This document shows, one piece after another, positions 42,375-53,059 of a stretch of 64,000 nucleotides of DNA. Within the stretch, counting starts at the first letter, position 1. Every line of letters starts with the position of its first letter. A program made the position numbers and the translations under genes. The stretch lies in the NCBI GenBank assembly GCA_037349315.1, contig JBAIAC010000051.1, forward strand, positions 27,316,001 through 27,380,000. Reading direction: 5' to 3'. Below the pieces are notes generated by a model. The model made no database searches and was not told the origin of the DNA. It saw only the letters and a list, made by a program, of their open reading frames with translations. Origin of the DNA: Chelydra serpentina (taxonomy: Eukaryota; Chordata; Testudines; Chelydridae).

Positions 42375-44865
42375 CACTGAACAAGGAACTTCACTGGAAA
42401 CAAGGGAAACTGTTATTCCTAAAGCAGCTCTGTCTCTTGCCCTGCTTCATAGCAGAGCTTCTTGTGCCACAAACCTTCCCTGGCCCCTTTCCTGTCTCAC
42501 TTCAGCTACAGTTTTAAAAAAATAGTGCACATATCCTCATACTCTTCAAAGGGGGTAATTGTTCAATTATTTCTTATGTACTGCTGGATTTTCAGCAAAT
42601 GTCTTGAAATGTTTCTGGGGCAGCCTACGCCAGACCTCTCTATCACTAATGCTCTGATCTTTACCTGCAGCTGGAAATCAGCTCTGAGCTTACCTGTACA
42701 GGTATCCTCTTCTGCAGATGTCATCAGCTTCCAACAGCCCCAATACTCTCCCTTCTCCCTTCACATGGGCAGGAATCAGGCTGTGCATCCAGCACAATCC
42801 ATGGCAGGCTTTCCAGAGAACTACACTCAGCAGGTTTGACAGCTTAGTCCATTTCCTCCTTTCCGAAGAATGGACCGTTTTTAGAGCCTGCAGGTGCCCT
42901 GAAATGACATCACATAGTTGGATGCACGAATTGGCCACAGCTGTGTGATGGCACCAGTACAGAGTAACCTCTGGAAATGGTTATAATCCCATTTAGTGAC
43001 CTCACAGTGCAGCTGTTTGGGAGGCAGGTAGGAATACTTGCTCACTGGGGCTTGTATTACTCTGGGCACTTTTATGGCACTAGTCATAATTTTTTTAAAA
43101 GCCACTTTAAAATAAATATGACAAACCTGGCTTGTATAACTGCAATAGTGGTAATGGGCTCCGAATAAAAAACAGGTTTCCTAAATCAAGTCCATTCAGT
43201 GCAACTGTAATTTTATTTGGCCACAGTGAATAGCAAGCTCAGGTAAAATGGATTTTACAGGCTGTGTGAGTGCGAGGAGGAATGTTGGCAGATGGGAGGG
43301 AAAGGGAATAAGGACCAGATCCCGCAACACATGCAGATCCCCATAGGAAGTCAGCAATATCAGGTCCTAACGGTGACTTAAATGGAGGAGCTGCCAAGCT
43401 TCCACCCAAATACTTAACAATGGCCCAAGCTGTGTGTATACAGAGACTTCTGTACAGGATGGCGAATGCCCAGTGACAGTACCAGCTACCTGTGCTCTCC
43501 CCCCTGCGCTGGTAGAACTGGCTTGAGGGAAAGTCACCAAAACTCAAACCCTGGGGCTCTGCCCTTGACTTTTGATTCTCTTCAAATATGTGATTGCAAC
43601 TGACACACGGCATTGGTGGGTTGAGTGTGAGGAGGGCTAGGCCCTGAGCGGCTGCTAATTGATATCTACCGTGATAAGAATGAGAGCAGGGCAGGGAACC
43701 AACTGGTACTAGAGAGGGCCCCAGGCTGCAGAGTCCAGATCTGGGGCTGTGCTTTGCCAAAGCCCGGAGGTGCTGAGATCCAGAGCGAAGGGATGGACGG
43801 ATAGCCGCTCAGTTAGCATCCAGACGGTGACCCTGACCGAGCCAAATCCCCCACGGTGAAAGTCTTCGAGGACCGAATCCAGCCTCGCTCACAGACCTTG
43901 ACTTGGCACTAAGGAGTATTAAATGCTAGTTGTGTGCTTGGTGCTGGGCGCGACATAGTGGGAAATGTGGTTCCTGCCTCGAGGAGCTGCCAATCTAAAC
44001 ATACCCAAAGGGCATAGTTCCCGCCTGTGTAGAGAGCCAGCACAAGGCCATGTGTTGCTGAAGCCCATTGGCTTCTCCTGGGTCTGGCACAGGGCGAATG
44101 TCACCCCAAACACATGGGGAGACCAAAGGAAGATTTGACCTTAAGGCATCTTTCATTATGTCTGTAACCCAGTGACTACTCTCTCAGCTTGCCTAGAGCC
44201 TTGGCCCTGTAGAGGGCCTGGAAGGCTACACATTGACTGCGTGGGCTTTGGCTTAGCCTCCAGTGCTGACTGCTCACTGACCCTGCTTATAATTGTGCCA
44301 TTGTGGCTGAGAGTGCGTTTATTCATGTGGCTCGTGCCAGACAGGAGAAAGGACCTATGCCTCTCTGCCTTGTTCACTCCCCAGCTACAGGTGAGTGCAA
44401 AGCTGCCCTCCCTCTCTCCCTTCCTTCCTCGGCTGTTGTTCCGCCATTTCACCAGCGTCCTGTCGCTGGTTTGAGTGCTGGAGTTATAGAGAGATGTTTA
44501 TGAAAGATGTGATTTGGAGACACTCCCTCATAAGGGACTGTGTTGTGAGTGTGGGAATTTGGAAATGTACCCTGGAGGCAAAACTTTTATGCCCTTCTCA
44601 ATCCCTGCTTTATATAATGAACCCCAAGATCATTACATGAGTGTGCTTTGGATGACAGATGTTATGCGAAATAAGAGCCCGATCCTCCAGATACTTCCTG
44701 CCACTGTTGTGTTTACTCCCATGGGTAACCCTATTGACGCCAACAGGAAGCCTTCCAGTACTGAACACTATGCTCAGGAGCAAGTGCTTGCAGGACTGGG
44801 CCCTACAGGTATTACTAATGTTATTTCACATTTATATTGCAGCAGATTGGCTCCCATTTTTCTAT
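42375..44865. other. No gene seen
   Basis: Ordinary intergenic sequence. ORFs here (longest 173 codons on the minus strand at 43239-43760) show no motif, splice pattern or homology that I can recognise. Near 43935-43995 GGTGCTGGGCGCGACATAGT resembles a scrap of an old amniote repeat. Confidence 0.5.
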
Positions 44866-44874
44866 TATTAATTG

Positions 44875-44985
44875 TTAATATCATTATTACCACAGTACCT
44901 AGGAGCCCTAATCATGCACCAGGACCCCATTGTGCAAGGCACTGTGCTCATACCAAACAAAATGGGGTCACTGCCCCATAGAGCT
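44875..44985 (+). repeat. Old SINE-like repeat fragment
   Basis: TACCTAGGAGCCCTAATCAT, GCACCAGGACCCCATTGTGC, AAGGCACTGTGC and GTCACTGCCCCATAGAGCTT form the ordered landmarks of a widespread amniote repeat. The same family appears at about 62570-62640 just before the LTR there. Confidence 0.5.
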
Positions 44986-45089
44986 TACCTTATGGCTGTA
45001 ATGGCTGCCACAAAGGCTTATCAGTGCATGCTGAGCCTGGGACCATTGTCACCAGAAGCACAGGCCTCTCGCCATCTCTTGAGCTAAAG

Positions 45090-47590
45090 GAGCATCTCTG
45101 TTAGCTGGTAGCAGTAGCCCGTGGTGGTGTTAGGCGCCTGAAATCCATGCAGTTACAGGGGGCCCCAAGGCCCTGAGGGGGCCCCTGAAAGCCAGATCTG
45201 GCCTGAAGGATCTTCTGTTCAGCCCACTGGGTGTCAGCTTCTCTGTCCTGGCCCCTGCTGGGGTCTCTGCTGCAAGAACAGCCCCAATCCCCATCTCCAG
45301 CTTCATCCTGGGCTCCCAGAGGCTTCATCACCTGTGCTCCCCTGCCCAGTGACGACTGCAGTATTCCCACACTGACCCGTGAGCAGCACCCTTCCACCTC
45401 CTCAGCGGATGCTCTGCAGCCATGAGGGAAAGGGAGGATACCTGGCAGTCAGAGAGCACAAGGGCCAGAGCAGCCAGGAGGCCGGGGCCAGCTGGAGACG
45501 GGTAGCAGGGCCACCTTTACAGTGGAGCCAGCCCCAGTTGGAAGCAGGAGGGAACAGCTGATGCTCGGCAGGACAAATGGAAGGATCTCACCAGCAGTCT
45601 CAGGCTCCTGTGCTCACCTGCCTGATGGCCCTTTTCCTTCCCCTTAGAGCATCCTCTGAACCAGCAGGTGCTGGTGCCAGCCGCAAGTGGGGATGCTCAG
45701 AGGCAGGTCAGTGCAGGGATGCTGCAGCCCAGGTCTGGGCAGAGGAGCTCAAGGGCTGCAGCTGCTGGGAACCTAGGTGGGGATGAAGCCAGAGCAAAGT
45801 AGTGGGGCCGGACAATGGAGCCCCTACGTGGGAGTGGGAGCCAGGCACGGGCAAGGGGAGGCAGGGACAGGATGGACTCTGGATGAATTCATTCCCTGCT
45901 TCACTTGGCCTCTCCCAGCTCCCCCACTGCACCCATCTTCCTCCCAGTCCCAACTCCGCCCACTCAAGCAGTAGACAGAGGGGCCCTGGACCCGAGCTTT
46001 GCAGCGCCCACCCCACCCCCTCCACCCCCGAACAAACAGTGCCACTGGCAACAGCAGGCTCTTATCCTCTGTGTGGCATAGACACTAGCTAGGGACAGCA
46101 CACTTAGCTAGTGTGTGTCACCGCCTCCTGCCAGAGAGAGCCCGTGCCAAGTGTCTGAGATCCACAGGTATTGTTCTGTGTTCTTCCACGGAGCGGGGAT
46201 GATGACACCATGACGTGGTCCCATGTTCTGGACAAGGGGCTACTTCATCATCATCACGTCCTGATGAAAGGGCACAGACAATGTGCACTAACTAGCACGA
46301 GTTGGTTTGGGATGTTGACAGAAAACGTCTCTGTGGTTGTGTAAGTGAGTTGATCTGTTGATCTACTCTGAAGAGCTGCATCTGTGCAGCTGGCTGCCAG
46401 GCCTTGGAGAAGCCAACCTGTGGCAAATGAAGAGGTGGTTCCCAGAGCCGGCAGTGGGACTGAGAGGGGCTAATCACTCCCAAGGGCTTATCATTGCTAT
46501 GACAGCTGGTAAAGTCTAGATCGCTGCAGCAGCAAAGCCATGTGCTGGGAACCTCCTCTTGCAGTGACTTTGATGAGGTTTATTGCACGTAGTTGTACAG
46601 CGTTAAATCTAAATAAAGTGCTTGGGCTGTGTATATCCCAGATGCAGCTGCAAAGATTCAGGGACCAGCCCTCAGTTCTGGGTATTTAGTGGTTTGTTTA
46701 GTGAGCTATAAAGTGTCAGTTTCCAATTGCAAGGTTGCTGTGTACCATTCCACAAAATTATAACCAGACAGGGCATAAAAAAATCCATCCCTTCAAAATA
46801 TGGGGAGCCTGCAAATAGCCCCAAATGAACGAACCAGTGAATAAACGAGGATCAGAAATGAAGAGAGAGAGAGAGAGAGAGACAATGAAAAGACTGATAA
46901 CGTTGTCCTGAGCTGTTTGCTTACTCATTGGCAGAATGGTATTTCCCTAGCAATATCACTTGTACTTTTCATTAGTCATTTGTGACCTTTTACTTCCATA
47001 ATCAAACAAGACAACCTAACACTTAAATCTGAGCATTTAGGTTTGACATTTACAATTGGTTCTCAAGTTAGAGAGACCAAATGAAAATTCCCTAGCAGAC
47101 AGCATGCTATGGGGAAGGGTGAATCAAATAATTCATTTGCTGAATAACATGCGTGTCAGCCCTATTCAGCCGTCTGGATCTGACTGAATAATATCAGCTG
47201 GTATTTGTACTATAGTGGTTGTCATTAAAAAGTCAATATTCATCTGGAGTTACTACTGCACAGAGGTATCTGAGATCCGAGAGACATTTCCTATTTTGTG
47301 TACAGGGAAACTGTATTTGGTATTTGATTAAAGTAAAGCACAGTAGATATTATCGGGGAGATAGCATTGTGCCAGTAACTAGAGAAAAAGTTTTGTTAAA
47401 CACAAAAGGCTTGATTTAGCAGCAGTGACATTCTTTCTGTTTCAGTATAGAGTGAGTTCAAACCCCAACACATTGATAGCTCAGATAGTTATATTATTAA
47501 TATGTAATCATTAACACATTTATCCTCACACTGTATCCGTTTCAGTTGCAAGCCTATGCAAATTACTTGCATTCATCCTGGCAAGTAGGG
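45090..47590. other. No gene seen; GC-rich stretch and GA microsatellite
   Basis: From 45.1 to 46.1 kb the sequence is GC-rich and several overlapping ORFs on both strands are open, without family resemblance. A (GA)n microsatellite lies at about 46862-46882. The remainder is AT-rich and featureless. Confidence 0.5.
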
Positions 47591-47609
47591 AGATGCTATT
47601 ATCCCTATT

Positions 47610-47890
47610 TCACAGATGAGAAACTGAGGCACAGGGAGACCGGGGCCAGATTTTAAAGGTATTTCAGTACCTGAAGATGCAGGGAGGTGCCTAGTGGGGT
47701 TTCATTTAGGCACCTAACAACTCCCATTGATTCCAAGGAGAGTTAGTCCCCAAGATGCTTTAGAAAATCCCACTGGATGCCTAGCTGCATCTTTGGCTAC
47801 CTAAACAGTTTTACAAGCCTGCTCTGTGTGACTTGCCCAAGGTCACACAGGATGGCTATGGCAGAGAAACACTTGAACCCTAGTTTCCAG
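47610..47890 (-). mobile_element. MIR-like SINE split by a small foldback element
   Basis: TTTCACAGATGAGAAACTGA GGCACAGGGAGAC is the start of an inverted MIR and TGTGACTTGCCCAAGGTCAC ACAGGATGG its core. Between them about 175 bp (GGGGCCAGATTTTAAAGGTA to CTACCTAAACAGTTTTACAA) is unrelated, with inverted motifs such as ATTTAGGCACCTAAC. That pattern indicates a MITE-like insertion into the SINE. Confidence 0.6.
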
Positions 47891-48344
47891 AGGCCAGGTA
47901 CCCAATCTTAACCACAAGGCTGTTGTTGAGCACAGGACTACTGGAAATGTCAGCCTTTACATAGAGCACATCATAAAATTGCTCCTGTCTGCTCATGGAC
48001 ACTAATGATACCATCGCAGTTTTGGAAGGAATAGGTGTGTTAATGCTGATTTCTTGGGAGCTGCTCAGATGCATGGTGATGGGCATAATAGAAGGTCATC
48101 ACCAGAATAAAATATTGCATAGAAATTCCAAGTCGGTAATCACATTGTGCTTCTACTGATTCCTTCAGCATTTCAATTGGATACAGGAGTCTGATTCACT
48201 TCCTGTCCTAAAATGTTGCATTGTGTTGCTGTGCATTGTTGAGTTGCATCCAAAACTCTCTCATCCCAGAGGTGGCCGCATTTCAGTAGCAGATAAAGAG
48301 GCTCCTGTGTGCTAAACTTAAAATTCCCATGCACAAACTTTGTT

Positions 48345-48398
48345 AATTTAAAGCTGCAAAGAACAAGTCAAGTCAATTTAAAGCTGCAAAGAACAAGT
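48345..48398. repeat. Short tandem duplication, period 30 bp
   Basis: AATTTAAAGCTGCAAAGAAC AAGT occurs twice, at 48345-48368 and 48375-48398. The two copies are identical, which suggests a recent local duplication. No coding relevance. Confidence 0.85.
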
Positions 48399-48399
48399 T

Positions 48400-49865
48400 A
48401 TCCCTTGCCATTACACATCCCGTATTATCACATTGCACACAATAACATTTAAAATAAAGAAAAAAACAATTGAAAGCTGAGATTACACTCAGTTCTAACA
48501 ACATCTGTAACACCCAGTTCACACAAATGAGCTTAAACAGCAAAATTCTCACTGACCACCCTCTGCATAATCTTTACTCTGCCCCTGGAGTTCTGTCATT
48601 ATTATTAGCAGCCTTCATAATGTTAAATTTTGGAGAAATGAGTACATTTCTATATTTAAAACATGTGACTGCTGGCAGCAGTTGTTATAGCCATATTTGC
48701 TCTGTATTACTACTAAGTGTGATGGTCAGTTACAGCACTAATTATTGCTGTTCTAATGTAAGGGACATAATTTTACGATCTTGCATATGATTTAGGATTA
48801 GCATTTGTTCATGCAACAGTTTTGTGTCTAGCAGCATTTTCCTAAGTAGAGGTACATGGAATTATTTTGCTCAGAGGGATAAAATTGCTGTCTGTATAAT
48901 ATTCCTATAGTCTTGAATTGGTGTGGTTGCATTGCTTTTTAGGATTGTTTATGGTGGTACAAAAGGCCAGGCTTTATAAAATATTAGTATAAAGAAGACG
49001 AAAACATTAAAATGTGTATGTACAGCTATGAAACAGGGTTATGCCATGGCTTTACAGTTTGCAGTAGTGTTCCCACAAAGTTTGAACCTACAAAAGGGAC
49101 CACGGGCGCACATGTGGGTACATCTCTCCCAGCTGAGTGTCTTTAGGTGCAAACAGGTAGTTAAAAGGTCAAGTTTTCATATTTTGCACTCACCGTCAAA
49201 TTACTGGTGCAAATTGCACCCAAAAAAGGGAGAGCTCCCAGCTGAAACTAGACTTATCATTATAGGAGCATCTGCAAACCCAAGCTCACTCTAGAATTGA
49301 CCACCCCTGCCTGGAATTGTTTGCAACACTAAGGGAAAGTTGCATATAACAAAATCCAACACAAACTGGGTGCCATTGAAAAACATCCCCACAGCACAAT
49401 ATTTGGAGTATTTCCAATACTGAGAGTACAAAATGCCTCAGTTATTGCAGTAAACCTAGCTACTACAGCCAATTAATTAGTACCCACTGGACTGTCACTT
49501 TCCTCCTTCTTCCTCTGTTTATGACAAATATTTGTTTCCTTTCTTTCGCCTTCCCCTTATTGTGCCTGTCTGCTGATGTATTAGACTCCTAGCTTCCATC
49601 TCATGTGTGTGACATCTCCATGGCAACAGATTGTGATGTGAAATTGCATGGGTAACACAAGAAATGAGTCATGAATAACCCTTTTCTCCCCTCTATATTA
49701 AAGGCAAATCAAATTTTTGGTGAAATATGTTTTAATGTGTGACATTGTCAAGGAGATTGTGATGAGACAGTGTAGCACCGTGCATATAATATAGAGACTT
49801 TCTGGCAAATCAGCTGGTGGAAGTGCAGCTTTTATTTGGAATGGAAATAAAAACATTTTTCATAT
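48400..49865. other. No gene seen
   Basis: AT-rich intergenic sequence. The 106-codon ORF at 48470-48790 is rich in Leu/Ser and has no recognisable family or splice context. Confidence 0.45.
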
Positions 49866-49867
49866 TG

Positions 49868-50060
49868 GCGGGAGTATGGTCTAGTGGTCACAGTAGGGGA
49901 CTAGGATTCAGGATTTCTGGGGTTTACTCCTGGCTCTTTCACTGACTGGCTGTGCCTCAGTTTCCTCCTCTGTCCATGGAGGATGTAGTGTTGACACGCC
50001 TCACAGCGCTGCTGGCTGAGAAGTATAATGAGTTGTTTGTTAAGCACCGTACAGTTCTGT
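49868..50060 (+). mobile_element. MIR-like SINE
   Basis: GAGTATGGTCTAGTGGTCAC is a tRNA-like A-box region, GGTTTACTCCTGGCTCTTTC the B-box side, and GTGCCTCAGTTTCCTCCTCT the MIR core 3' part. The order is that of a plus-strand MIR. Confidence 0.7.
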
Positions 50061-50297
50061 TCCTATTGTGAGTAGAGAACGTCTCCAGGCTTTGGTGTGT
50101 TATCCCTCTCTCTATAACAAGTTGAACCTAAATCCTGAATTTGAGCAGCCCTGATCTTCAGAGGGAATGGCAGAGCTGTAGCTAACTCTTATGGGTCAGG
50201 CCCATTTCTAATTATTCAGATTCCAGCAAGGTAGTCAGGCCCTTCTCCCAACCCCCATCCCTCCAGAAGCCTTCCCCAGTAGAGCAAACCCTCCTAG

Positions 50298-52560
50298 GTG
50301 TGGAGCATGCAGCAGTTGTTCCAAAAGGTTTGGATGAATATCCTGAACTTCCCCAATCTGGACTGGTTTGACAACAACAACATTGAGATCACAGCCCTTT
50401 TGGACCAGAAGAGAAAAGCATTCTGCGACTGGCAAAACCATCCATCATGCAGTCAGAAGCAGAGCTCTTTCCATCAGCTCAAAGCTGAGGTTCAAAGGAG
50501 GATCCAAGAAATCAAAAACAAATGGTGGGAGGACAAAGCAAAAGAAACACAAGCATTTGCTGACAGACATGATATGCAGAGCTTTTTTTTTGTGAGACAA
50601 AGACCCTGTACAGACCAAGCTCACGTGGCCTCACACCTCTGAGATCCGAAGATGGTAGTACCCTTCTTTAAGATAATGAAGCCATCAAAGAGCGCTGGAA
50701 GGAACACTGCCAAAAACTTCTAAATCGAGACTCGACTGTGACTGACAACACCATCGACTCCATCCCTCAGCACCCAATCTGGGAAACTCTTGCCAACCCA
50801 CCAACACCTGAGGAGGTCCTCAAAGCAATTAAACAAATGAAGAACAATAAAGCACCAGGTCCTGATGGCATACCAGCCGAAGTACGGAACGTTGGGGGAG
50901 AAACACTGACTAACAAGCTTCATTTGCTTCTCCTCAAAATCTGGCACACCAAAGAAATCCCCTCTGACTTACGTAATGCTAACATTGTCATCATTTTCAG
51001 GGCCGACTGTGGCAACTATCGAGGCATTGCCCTCCTCTCCATCACTGGGAAGATTCTTGCTAGAATCTTACTGAATAGCCTGCTCCCTTTTGCAGAGGAA
51101 GTACTCCCAGAGTCCCAGTGCAGCTTCAGACCATGATGCGACACCACCGACATGATTTTCGCAGCCAGGCAGATCCAGGAAAAATGTCAAGAACACCAGG
51201 AGCTATATATGGCCTTAATCGATCTGACCAAAGCCTTTGACTCTGTCAACCGTGAGGCTCTGTGAAAAATCATGTCAAAGTTTGGCTACTCAAGTAAATT
51301 TATCACCAATGTAAGACTCCTCCATGACCAGATGACTGTGTCCATCCTGTGCAGTGGCTCTACCTCTGAGACCTCTGTCATCTGAACTGGCATAAAACAA
51401 GGTTGTGTATCGGCACCCAGCCTTTTTTTAGCAACTATGAAAATGTTAACCCAAGGCCATCTACCACAGGGCATTGGCATCCAATATCGGCCTGATGGCA
51501 ACGTCTTCAACCTTTCTCGTCTCCATGCCAGGACTAAAGTAATATCAGCAACAATAACCAAACTCCAGTATGCAGATGATTGTTCTGTAGTTGCACACTC
51601 AAAGGAGGATCTACAAATAGCCCTTAATTGCTTCTCTGAAGATTACAAAAGCCTAGGGCTAACTCTGAACATCAGCAAAACAGAAGTTCTCCACCAGCCA
51701 ACTCCTGGTCAAACATCAGACCAAGCAAAGAAGATCTACACTGACAGAGAAGAACTGGAAAATGTAGAATACTTTCCCTACCTTGGCAGCCATCTCTCAC
51801 AGGGGGCAAACATAAACGTCACAATTCAGCACAGAATCCTCTGTGCCAGCCTTGCATTTGGCAGACTGTCTTTCCGGGTGTTCAATAATCACATCAGAAC
51901 ACACACTAGACTTTTAGTTTAGAAAGCGATGGTAATCCCAACTCTCCTCTATGGCTGCGAGACTTGGGTGACCTATAGAAAACACCTGAAAAACCTGGCA
52001 CGCCAGCACCAGCACTTTCTTCAGAAGATCCTCAGCATAAGGTGGGAGGATTGCCACACTAATGTCAGTGTCCTCACAGAGGCCAACATCTCCTGTGTTG
52101 AAGCCCTGATTATCCAGTACGAGCTGAGGTGGAGTGGGCACTGTGTGCGCATGCCTGATGTATGCTTACCAAAACAACTGCTGTATGCCCAACTCTACAA
52201 AGGAAAAAGGAAATGGGGAGGACAAAAGAAACACTTCAAGAAAAATATCAAGAGATGGGGCATCAACACCACACACTGGGAGACAGCAGCCCAGGTCAGG
52301 GATAACTGGTGAAGACTTGTCAGAGAAGGAGCGTCCACTTTTGTGGAAAATCGCCTTGCCCTGGTCACAGAAAAATGCCAGAAAAGAAAGGACAGACAAC
52401 TGTCATGTAGTAATCATGGCCCCGCCCTGACTTCTAACACCACCTGCAATGCCTGCCACCGAGCCTGCAGCTCAAGGGTCGGACTCCTTAGTTACCAAAG
52501 GACCCATACAAAATAAAACCTGTCAAAGAGATCATCCTCGACCTTGAGGGATTGCCGATG
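50298..52560 (+). mobile_element. RTE-like non-LTR retrotransposon relic
   Basis: The plus strand reads ITALLDQKRKAFCDWQNHPS, AIKQMKNNKAPGPDGIPAEV, NYRGIALLSITGKILARILL, a stop where RRG is expected, QELYMALIDLTKAFDSVNRE, TGIKQGCVSAPSLFL, LQYADDCSVVAHSKEDLQ, then LYGCETWVTYRKHLKNLARQ and LRWSGHCVRMPDVCLPKQLL. A Cys/His end (CNACHRACSSRVGLLSYQRT) follows. These match the RTE/HmRTE-like clade rather than CR1. Stops are mostly TGA and TAG replacements. The upstream endonuclease is not seen. Confidence 0.85.
50738..51922 (+). pseudogene. RTE-like reverse transcriptase, interrupted
   Basis: The RT domain runs from TDNTIDSIPQHPIWETLANP, through the fingers (APGPDGIPAEVRNVGGETLT) and palm A (MALIDLTKAFDSVN), to YADD at 51569-51580, which is preserved. 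At least three in-frame stops (near 51136, 51265 and 51384) break it. The frame is otherwise largely single, so decay is by point mutation rather than by many indels. Confidence 0.85.
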
Positions 52561-52711
52561 ACTCTCACTGTTAAAAATGTACACCTTGTTTCCGGTCTGA
52601 ATTTGTCTAGCTTCAGCATCTAGCCACTGCACTGGGTTAGACCTTTCTCTGCTAGACTGAAGAGTCCATTATTAAATATTTGTTCCCTATGTAGGTGCTT
52701 ACAGACTGTGA

Positions 52712-52888
52712 TAACAGAATATCAGGGTTGGAAGGGACCTTAGAAGGTCATCTAGTCCAACCCCCTGGCTCAAAGCAGGACCATCCCCAATTTTTGCCCC
52801 AGATCCCTAAATGGCCCCCTCAAGGATTGAACTCACAACCCTGGGTTTAGCAGGCCAATGCTCAAACCACTGAGCTATCCCTCTCCCC
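52712..52888 (-). mobile_element. tRNA-derived SINE with CR1-like tail
   Basis: Minus-strand copy with the inverted tail AATATCAGGGTTGGAAGGGA, CATCTAGTCCAACCCCCTGG, body CCCAATTTTTGCCCCAGATC, and B-box/A-box complements GGATTGAACTCACAACC and CAAACCACTGAGCTATCC. It is the same family as 4592-4780 and 17905-18077. Confidence 0.88.
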
Positions 52889-52980
52889 CTGTTAACTGTC
52901 TCTTTGTTGAACTGAATAGACGTTTAAATTGCCCAGCCATGGACTTCTGCTGGAGAGAATGCAGTAGAACTGGAGATTTT

Positions 52981-53046
52981 GGCCCAGATCCCCAGAGGTT
53001 TTTCAAATTTAGGTGTCTAACCTAAATACCTTTGACGATCTGGGCC
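52981..53046. repeat. Short foldback with GGCCCAGATC / GATCTGGGCC ends
   Basis: The 66-bp segment has perfect 10-bp inverted ends and further internal pairing (TTTAGGTGTCTAA against TTAGGT). A related half-copy (AAATACCTTTAAGGATCTGG) lies at about 63746-63768. No ORF. Confidence 0.6.
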
Positions 53047-53059
53047 TTTGACCATATGC

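Noticed and set aside
43239..43760. 173-codon minus-strand ORF
   Set aside because: No recognisable motif, no splice partners and no codon pattern that sets it apart from background.
45101..46092. Cluster of overlapping ORFs in GC-rich DNA
   Set aside because: Open on both strands, rich in Ser/Pro/Gly, with no family match or plausible exon borders.
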